Part shown: piece by piece, positions 41,816 through 46,594 of the stretch
How the letters are laid out: each line of letters opens with the position of its first letter
Numbering within the stretch: position 1 is the first letter of the stretch
Assembly (NCBI GenBank): GCA_014867205.1
Contig: WGUO01000027.1
Span: 1-46,594, forward strand
Reading direction: 5' to 3'
Source: Muribaculaceae bacterium
GTDB taxonomy: Bacteria > Bacteroidota > Bacteroidia > Bacteroidales > Muribaculaceae
DNA length: 46,594 nt
Position numbers and translations under genes: made by a program
The notes under the pieces: generated by a model
Seen by the model: only the letters and a program-made list of their open reading frames with translations
The model's database searches: none
Told to the model about the DNA's origin: nothing

Positions 41816-41847
41816 TTTGCGTGTATGGCGCATATTTTGTAATTTTG
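41816..41847 (+). promoter_or_regulatory. Promoter of the DUF1846 gene (TTTG-N20-TAATTTTG)
   Basis: TTTG at 41816-41819, a 20-nt spacer and TAATTTTG at 41840-41847: the best consensus match in the window. Only 5 nt separate the box from the ATG at 41853, so transcription should start at or beside the start codon. Confidence 0.65.
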
Positions 41848-41852
41848 CGGAC

Positions 41853-43346
41853 ATGAAAATCGGATTTGACAACGAGAAGTATCTTCGGATACAATCAGAA
41901 CACATCAAGGAGCGAATAGCCCATTTCGGCAACAAACTCTATCTTGAACTCGGCGGCAAACTGTTTGACGACCACCACGCAAGCCGTGTGCTCCCTGGCT
42001 TCGAGCCTGACAGCAAGCTCCGTATGCTCAGCCAGTTGAGCGACCATGCCGAGATTGTCATTGTAATCAGCGCAAAGGACATAGAGAAAAACAAAGTCCG
42101 CAATGACCTCGGAATCACCTATGACATGGATGTGCTGCGGCTCCGCGAGGAATTCATGAAACGCGGATTCCTGGTAAGTTCGGTAGTTATAACCCATTAC
42201 AACGGGCAGAGCAGTGCCGACGCTTTCCGCGAGAAACTCGAGCGCATGGGAATCACCGCATACTATCACTACACCATCGAGGGATACCCCAACAATGTGG
42301 CGCTGATTGACTCCGACGAGGGTTTCGGCCGCAACGACTATGTGGAGACAACCCGACCACTTGTGATTGTGACGGCACCCGGACCCGGCAGCGGCAAGAT
42401 GGCAGTCTGCCTAAGCCAACTTTACAACGAGCACAAGCGCGGCATTGAGGCCGGTTACGCCAAGTTCGAGACTTTCCCCGTATGGAACCTTCCGCTCAAG
42501 CATCCTGTCAACATTGCTTACGAGGCCGCCACTGCAGACCTGAACGACATCAACATGATTGACCCGTTCCATCTCGAGGCATACGGCAAGACCGCCATCA
42601 ACTACAACCGCGACATCGAGATTTTCCCCGTGCTGAACGCACTATTCGAGGGTATCTACGGAGAAAACCCCTACAAGTCTCCGACAGACATGGGTGTCAA
42701 TATGGTCGGGTTCTGCATCAGCGACGATGAGGTGTGCAGCAGCGCGTCGCGTGATGAGATTATCCGCAGATATTTCACGGCCCTTGACCGTTTTGCACAA
42801 GGCGAGACCGATGACAGCGAGGTCAACAAGATCGCGCTCCTGTTCAATCAGGCGAAGATCGACATAAACTTCCGCAAGAGTGTAGGCGCGGCTCGTGAGC
42901 GTGCCTCCGAGACGGGTGTCCCCTGCTCGGCCATTGAGTTGGCTGACGGAACCATCATCACTGCGAAATCAAGTGACCTGCTCGGCCCGAGTGCAGCACT
43001 CCTTCTAAACGCCACTAAGCATCTGGCAGGGATAGACCACAACGTAAAACTTATCCCGCAGAATCTTATCGAGCCTATTCAGAAGATGAAGCTCGACTGG
43101 TTGCGCGGCCACAATCCCCGCCTTCACACCGACGAGGTGCTCGTTACCCTTGCTGTGCTTAGTCCAATCAACGAGCAATGTCGTCTCGCACTCGAGATGC
43201 TTCCCAAACTCAAGGGGTGTCAGGTTCACAGCACAGTTATGCTCGGAGAAGTCGACCACAAGATTTTCAAGAAACTGGGTGTAGGCCTGACATGCGACCC
43301 GACTTCAAAAAAGAAGAAGATCAAGGTCGCCAATTCTGACAGATAA
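41853..43346 (+). CDS. DUF1846 family protein
   Basis: A 497-aa cytoplasmic protein of the DUF1846 family (PF08903), conserved in many bacteria but without a defined reaction. Visible features include the N-terminal FDNEKYLRIQSEHIKERI and a nucleotide-binding-like GPGSGKMAVCLSQLY at about 183-197. Other family-typical stretches are FPVWNLPLKHPVNIAYEAATADL, IDPFHLEAYG and YGENPYKSPTDMGVNM. No signal peptide. The ATG at 41853 is fixed by the promoter directly in front of it; an in-frame ATG at 41817 lies upstream of the -7 box. It is followed by the HipA-like/DUF3037 pair (61 nt), possibly co-transcribed. Confidence 0.92.
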   Translation: MKIGFDNEKYLRIQSEHIKERIAHFGNKLYLELGGKLFDDHHASRVLPGFEPDSKLRMLSQLSDHAEIVIVISAKDIEKNKVRNDLGITYDMDVLRLREEFMKRGFLVSSVVITHYNGQSSADAFREKLERMGITAYYHYTIEGYPNNVALIDSDEGFGRNDYVETTRPLVIVTAPGPGSGKMAVCLSQLYNEHKRGIEAGYAKFETFPVWNLPLKHPVNIAYEAATADLNDINMIDPFHLEAYGKTAINYNRDIEIFPVLNALFEGIYGENPYKSPTDMGVNMVGFCISDDEVCSSASRDEIIRRYFTALDRFAQGETDDSEVNKIALLFNQAKIDINFRKSVGAARERASETGVPCSAIELADGTIITAKSSDLLGPSAALLLNATKHLAGIDHNVKLIPQNLIEPIQKMKLDWLRGHNPRLHTDEVLVTLAVLSPINEQCRLALEMLPKLKGCQVHSTVMLGEVDHKIFKKLGVGLTCDPTSKKKKIKVANSDR

Positions 43347-43407
43347 GAGAAAGCTGATATATTTACATCTGACTGTTACAAATATCCGGCGGAGACGTTA
43401 TATAGAT

Positions 43408-44187
43408 ATGGAACTCCGTGAAGAAATATTGACAAGATACATTCTCCCGCTTCGCGAGGGTGGCTCGCTGCCAGCCCTCGCCGAGGCGGGAGATGGTTTT
43501 CGGTACGTTGTCAAGATGCGTGGCGCCGGCCACGGCAAAAAGGCTCTCATTTCAGAACTCATAGGCACTCTTGTGGCAAAGGCTTTTAAATTCAATGTCC
43601 CGGAGCCGGTCCTTATGCAACTTGACAGTGCGTTCGGGATTACCGAGCCTGATGAGGAGGTACAGGAACTTCTCCGCAAGTCAGAAGGCCTTAACCTCGG
43701 CTTACATTTCCTCGACGGGGCTGCCACATTCGACCCTGCAGTGAATCATGTCGACGGACTGACTGCATCAAAGATTGTGTGGCTTGATGCGTTTCTCACC
43801 AATGTCGACCGCACACGCCTCAACCCGAACATGATGATTTGGCACAATGAGCTCTGGCTCATTGACCATGGTGCATCGCTCTATTTCCATCATTCCTGGC
43901 GAGACCCTGAGAAGGCGGCACTTGACCCATTCCCTTTCATCAAGACACACGTGCTTCTGCCTGCCGCCGACCGGCTCGAGGAGGCTGACCGGCTGATGAG
44001 ACAGGCAATCACTCCGCGCACATTGTCGAAAATCGTCGACCTCATTCCTCAGGAATGGCTTGAAGAGGTGGAGAGTGACTTATCCGCAGGCCAACGAAGG
44101 GAAGCCTATAGGGAATTTCTGATTCAAAGACTTGCCGAGAGCAAGAGATTTACTGAGGAAGCGATCAGACAACGACAACTACTCTGA
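43408..44187 (+). CDS. HipA-like kinase (HipA_2 family)
   Basis: A 259-aa protein resembling the HipA-type kinase fold. K36 in YVVKMRG fits the ATP-binding Lys and E50 (ISELIGTLVA) the helix glutamate. D134 in FLTNVDRTRLNPN, with N139 five residues later, matches the catalytic D-x5-N of HipA. D153 in WLIDHGA fits the metal-binding Asp. All catalytic positions look intact. The protein is much shorter than classical HipA (about 440) and lacks its HipB-binding N-terminal domain. No HipB-like antitoxin is adjacent; instead DUF3037 follows 7 nt later. The target is unknown. This two-gene arrangement is seen in other bacteria, but its biology is not settled. Confidence 0.85.
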   Translation: MELREEILTRYILPLREGGSLPALAEAGDGFRYVVKMRGAGHGKKALISELIGTLVAKAFKFNVPEPVLMQLDSAFGITEPDEEVQELLRKSEGLNLGLHFLDGAATFDPAVNHVDGLTASKIVWLDAFLTNVDRTRLNPNMMIWHNELWLIDHGASLYFHHSWRDPEKAALDPFPFIKTHVLLPAADRLEEADRLMRQAITPRTLSKIVDLIPQEWLEEVESDLSAGQRREAYREFLIQRLAESKRFTEEAIRQRQLL

Positions 44188-44194
44188 CAGCCAT

Positions 44195-44584
44195 ATGGAT
44201 GAAAAGATAATATATGAATATTGCACATTGCGGTATGTACCCGATATCGAACGCGGAGAATTCGTGAATGTCGGACTGATGATGATGTGCAAGCGTCACC
44301 GATGGCTGCAGACATCCATTCATATTGACGAGCGTCGGATCCTCGCGTTATGCCCGGCAGCAGACACAGAACGGCTACGCACCCAGTTGGCTGTATTCGA
44401 AAGGAAGGATGTACCGCAGGCCGACCTTCCTGTCGAGGAGAAGTACCGCTGGATGGCTGCCGTTAAAAGTGCTGTGATACAGACATCGCCCTCGCATCCG
44501 GGTATAATTCCGACAGACGCGGCACCCTCTGTTGCGCTTGAAAACAAATTTGATGAGTTGTTCAAGAGACTTGTGACAGGCTGA
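44195..44584 (+). CDS. DUF3037 family protein, partner of the HipA-like kinase
   Basis: A 129-aa protein of the DUF3037 family (PF11236), recognised by the N-terminal IIYEYCTLRYVPDIERGEFVNVGLMM. No membrane segment, signal peptide or obvious catalytic motif. It starts 7 nt after the HipA-like gene (ATG at 44195; an in-frame ATG at 44132 inside that gene is not supported) and surely shares its transcript. The pairing with a HipA-like kinase suggests a regulator, substrate or co-factor of the kinase (inference). It converges with the antiporter gene, leaving 25 nt. Confidence 0.87.
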   Translation: MDEKIIYEYCTLRYVPDIERGEFVNVGLMMMCKRHRWLQTSIHIDERRILALCPAADTERLRTQLAVFERKDVPQADLPVEEKYRWMAAVKSAVIQTSPSHPGIIPTDAAPSVALENKFDELFKRLVTG

Positions 44585-44609
44585 ATAATCTTCATTAAGC
44601 GACAGGCTT

Positions 44610-45632
44610 CTACTTGATGTAATGCAAGGTACCTGTCGCCTGAAGGACCAGATATGTCATGTATGCCAGATAAGCCACGACAAGGAGAATTCCTTCCGGG
44701 CGCGTCAAATTGCGGTTGCGCGAAAGATAGGGAAACAGCCAGACCATGACCGATGCGCCTGCAAGAGTCAGGTAATCCACGATTCCTATGCTGTCAGACA
44801 AAAGGGGATAAATCGTGGAACTTATGCCAAGCGCACAGAGTATATTCATGATGCTGCTTCCGATAATGTTGCCGAATGCGAGACCTGACTGGTCTTTTAC
44901 GGTAGCGACGACAGATGTTACGAGATCGGGCAGTGAATTGGCTATCGCCACAACCGTAAGCGCCACGAGTCCCTGGGACATTCCTGCTTTCAGCGCTATT
45001 CCGGATGCTCCTTCAACAACCCAGTTGCCACCTATTATGATTGCTGCGAAACCTCCAACAATCATAAGCCATGAGAGGGCCTGAATCCTGATATTTCCCT
45101 TTGACTCAGCTACGGCCCGTGAGGACGAGGCGACGCCATGAGTCTCCGGTGTCACTACCGCCCCCTTGGCGCTCCTGACATTGACAGTCATGTATATGAC
45201 AAACAGCAGGACCAGCATTAGTCCCGACGAGCGATCTATCATATTGTCATGGGTCCCGTCGAACAATACTGTGTTGGCTACAATCCATAGGGATACACAG
45301 GAGAGCACAAGCATGGGCAGATCTGTCCGCAGCATCATGCCACCTACCTTCCATGGTCGTATAATTGCCATCACACCGACTACAAGCAAAAGATCGAATA
45401 TATTGGCGCCTACAGCCTCACCGACGGCTATTGCCGTGTGGTGACTGGCCGCTGCCTCGACGCACACGGCGATGTCGGGCGCCGACGAGCCGAGGGCGAC
45501 TACTGTCAGGCCTATCATCAGAGGAGACACATTGAAGCGTTTTGCGACTGCAACGGCCCCGTCAGTAAGATAATTGCCGCCCGCGACAAGCAGTACGACT
45601 CCTAAAAGCAATATGAATATGTCATGTGCCAT
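44610..45632 (-). CDS. Ca2+/Na+ antiporter of the CaCA family (YrbG-like)
   Basis: A 340-aa inner-membrane exchanger with about ten hydrophobic segments in two inverted halves. The alpha-repeats are GLTVVALGSSAPDIAV (about 42-57) and ALTVVAIANSLPDLVTS (about 222-238), the ion-binding signature of CaCA exchangers. The hydrophilic loop between halves (about 155-175) is short, as in bacterial members. A K+-dependent type cannot be excluded. An unusual promoter arrangement directly precedes the ATG. It stands alone between DUF3037 and the acetyltransferase gene. Confidence 0.93.
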   Translation of the reverse strand: MAHDIFILLLGVVLLVAGGNYLTDGAVAVAKRFNVSPLMIGLTVVALGSSAPDIAVCVEAAASHHTAIAVGEAVGANIFDLLLVVGVMAIIRPWKVGGMMLRTDLPMLVLSCVSLWIVANTVLFDGTHDNMIDRSSGLMLVLLFVIYMTVNVRSAKGAVVTPETHGVASSSRAVAESKGNIRIQALSWLMIVGGFAAIIIGGNWVVEGASGIALKAGMSQGLVALTVVAIANSLPDLVTSVVATVKDQSGLAFGNIIGSSIMNILCALGISSTIYPLLSDSIGIVDYLTLAGASVMVWLFPYLSRNRNLTRPEGILLVVAYLAYMTYLVLQATGTLHYIK

Positions 45633-45637
45633 GACGC

Positions 45638-45667
45638 CAAACTATTGGATTATACACCTATAACAAA
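45638..45667 (-). promoter_or_regulatory. Candidate antiporter promoter (TTTG-N19-TAGTTTG)
   Basis: The minus strand has TTTG (45667-45664), a 19-nt spacer and TAGTTTG (45644-45638), one base short of TAnnTTTG. Only 5 nt lie before the ATG at 45632. Confidence 0.35.
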
Positions 45668-45723
45668 GCAACCGCTGTAAAGTTGCGTCATTATGGGTAA
45701 TCTTTGGGATGACAACAGGCAAC

Positions 45724-46314
45724 TCACATCATAATTTCATCAATATGGTCATTTTCTGTAATCTCGCGTATGACCCTGCATGGATTTCCGGCTGCAAGGC
45801 TCAGAGGTGGAACCGAACGCGTCACGACACTGCCCGCACCTATGACAGCACCATGTCCGATTGTAACGCCGGGAAGAATCGTCACGTCTCCACATATCCA
45901 TACATCATCCTCTATACATACAGTCGCAGCACGCATCACGCCCTCACTCCGCTGCTGAGGGTCAAGGGCATGGATGATTGTATAGATGCTTACGTTCGGG
46001 CCGATAAATACCCGGTTGCCGATAAGCACCTCAGCCTCATCAAGTATTGTCATTCCGAAATTAAGGGTCACATTGTCTCCAAGACGTATGTTATGGCCAA
46101 AGTCACACCTGAACGGGGAATGTATGATGCACCCCTTTCCCATCGACCCGAGAAGATCGCGCAACAGGCGCTCCCGCAATGCAGTCTCGGAAGGCTTCAG
46201 ACTGTTGAGTTCATGACATCTGTCGGCCACTGAAATGAGCCGCCGCGACACCTCCGGATGTATCCCCCTCACCCACTGTCCCTGCCTGAGCAAGGACATC
46301 ATTTTATCAAACAT
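45724..46314 (-). CDS. Hexapeptide-repeat O-acetyltransferase (maltose/galactoside type)
   Basis: A 196-aa acetyl-CoA-dependent acetyltransferase with a left-handed beta-helix. The N-terminal maltose-acetyltransferase-like helix region (about 1-55, including LLRQGQWVRGIHPE) precedes the repeats VTLNFGMTILDEAEVLIGNRVFIGPNVSI and VWICGDVTILPGVTIGHGAVIGAGSVVT (about 90-180). The catalytic His is in IIHALD (about 120). The frame is open to ATGs at 46338 and 46359; the one at 46314 (MFDKMMSLL) places the helix region correctly but is not certain. The acceptor may be a sugar, a lipid precursor or a capsule unit. Confidence 0.87.
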   Translation of the reverse strand: MFDKMMSLLRQGQWVRGIHPEVSRRLISVADRCHELNSLKPSETALRERLLRDLLGSMGKGCIIHSPFRCDFGHNIRLGDNVTLNFGMTILDEAEVLIGNRVFIGPNVSIYTIIHALDPQQRSEGVMRAATVCIEDDVWICGDVTILPGVTIGHGAVIGAGSVVTRSVPPLSLAAGNPCRVIREITENDHIDEIMM

Positions 46315-46594
46315 ATTAATTCTTAAAGTTTTAAACATTTCAGTACACACATCATACATTGACGCAAATCAATAACGAGCCTCAATCTCTGTCATATAAC
46401 GCCAATGGTATTGAGAAATCGCCCCAAAACGAGTGGCAAATACAGCCCTTCCGTTAACATCCTTCTTCATTAATGTATAATAATTGATTCGTACATACAT
46501 GTAACGGAAAATTCAGTATATCGATACAATCTTATTAAAGGCAAGAATCAAAATTCTGTTATCCTCGACACAAGTTTTAATATTTTTGTTAATT
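46315..46594. other. AT-rich intergenic region at the right edge, no supported gene
   Basis: About 280 nt with no recognised gene or RNA. A 33-codon frame (46369-46470, minus, MKKDVNGRAVFATRF...) is present but unsupported. The frame of any gene beyond the window cannot be judged. Confidence 0.5.

Noticed and set aside
44599..44639. Inverted repeat GCGACAGG/CCTGTCGC across the end of the antiporter gene, as a terminator
   Set aside because: The 25-nt loop and lack of a T-run on either strand make it a poor terminator; it may be chance.
1..46594. tRNA, rRNA, CRISPR arrays, IS elements or prophage
   Set aside because: I looked for T-loop sequences, direct-repeat arrays, transposase and integrase motifs, and found none.

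Overview
The window reads as a stretch of chromosomal core genome from an anaerobic gut member of the Bacteroidales, most likely Muribaculaceae (inference). The evidence is: GC near 50%; repeated Bacteroidota-type promoters (TTTG, 19-20 nt spacer, TAnnTTTG, in particular TAATTTTG); few Shine-Dalgarno sequences; and family-typical proteins such as a fused formiminotransferase-cyclodeaminase, a GH29 fucosidase, DUF1846 and a mid-length glutamine synthetase. I found no rRNA, tRNA, CRISPR array, IS element, prophage gene or integrase.

Layout. 1-8.2 kb: the N-terminal part of a secreted Trp-rich protein (left edge), trmN6, lon, a DEAD-box helicase convergent with and overlapping lon, an ECF sigma factor, a secreted CMD-cupin protein and a LuxR-type regulator carrying a RIC-like di-iron (hemerythrin) sensor. 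8.3-17.2 kb: plus-strand genes for an SF1 (UPF1-like) helicase, ABC-F ATPase, M13 peptidase, aroE and comEC, ending against an orphan HigA-like regulator. 17.3-24.7 kb: a nitroreductase and a complete four-gene histidine-degradation operon, hutU-ftcD-hutI-hutH, on the minus strand. 24.8-31.1 kb: a second minus-strand operon, NlpC/P60 lipoprotein, ROK kinase, GH29 fucosidase, cutC and an 882-residue transglutaminase-like protein. 31.4-33.2 kb: small helical protein, PlsC-like acyltransferase and nitrilase. 33.3-36.3 kb: DUF3108 protein, thioredoxin, glutamine synthetase. 36.5-39.5 kb: zinc/cadmium P1B-ATPase, Fur-family regulator and nitroreductase in one operon. 39.5-46.6 kb: a RelA/SpoT homologue with a decayed synthetase domain, a small membrane protein, DUF1846, a HipA-like kinase/DUF3037 pair, a Ca2+/Na+ antiporter and a hexapeptide acetyltransferase.

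The genes form several coherent units. Histidine goes to glutamate with the one-carbon unit captured on tetrahydrofolate. A metal-efflux operon carries its own regulator, with a perfect palindrome abutting the promoter. A fucose-releasing enzyme is co-transcribed with a sugar kinase and envelope-acting proteins.

The most unusual observations are: (1) a RIC-type di-iron sensor fused to a LuxR output domain, with a perfect palindrome over its own promoter; (2) a RelA/SpoT enzyme with intact hydrolase motifs but substituted synthetase residues; (3) a HipA-like kinase paired with DUF3037 behind DUF1846, the best candidate for an uncharacterised system; (4) a recurring promoter placed 4-9 nt before the ATG, implying leaderless mRNAs; and (5) the intrinsic terminator of lon written inside the antisense coding sequence of the convergent helicase gene. 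Positions and motifs were read by eye; no database search was run.
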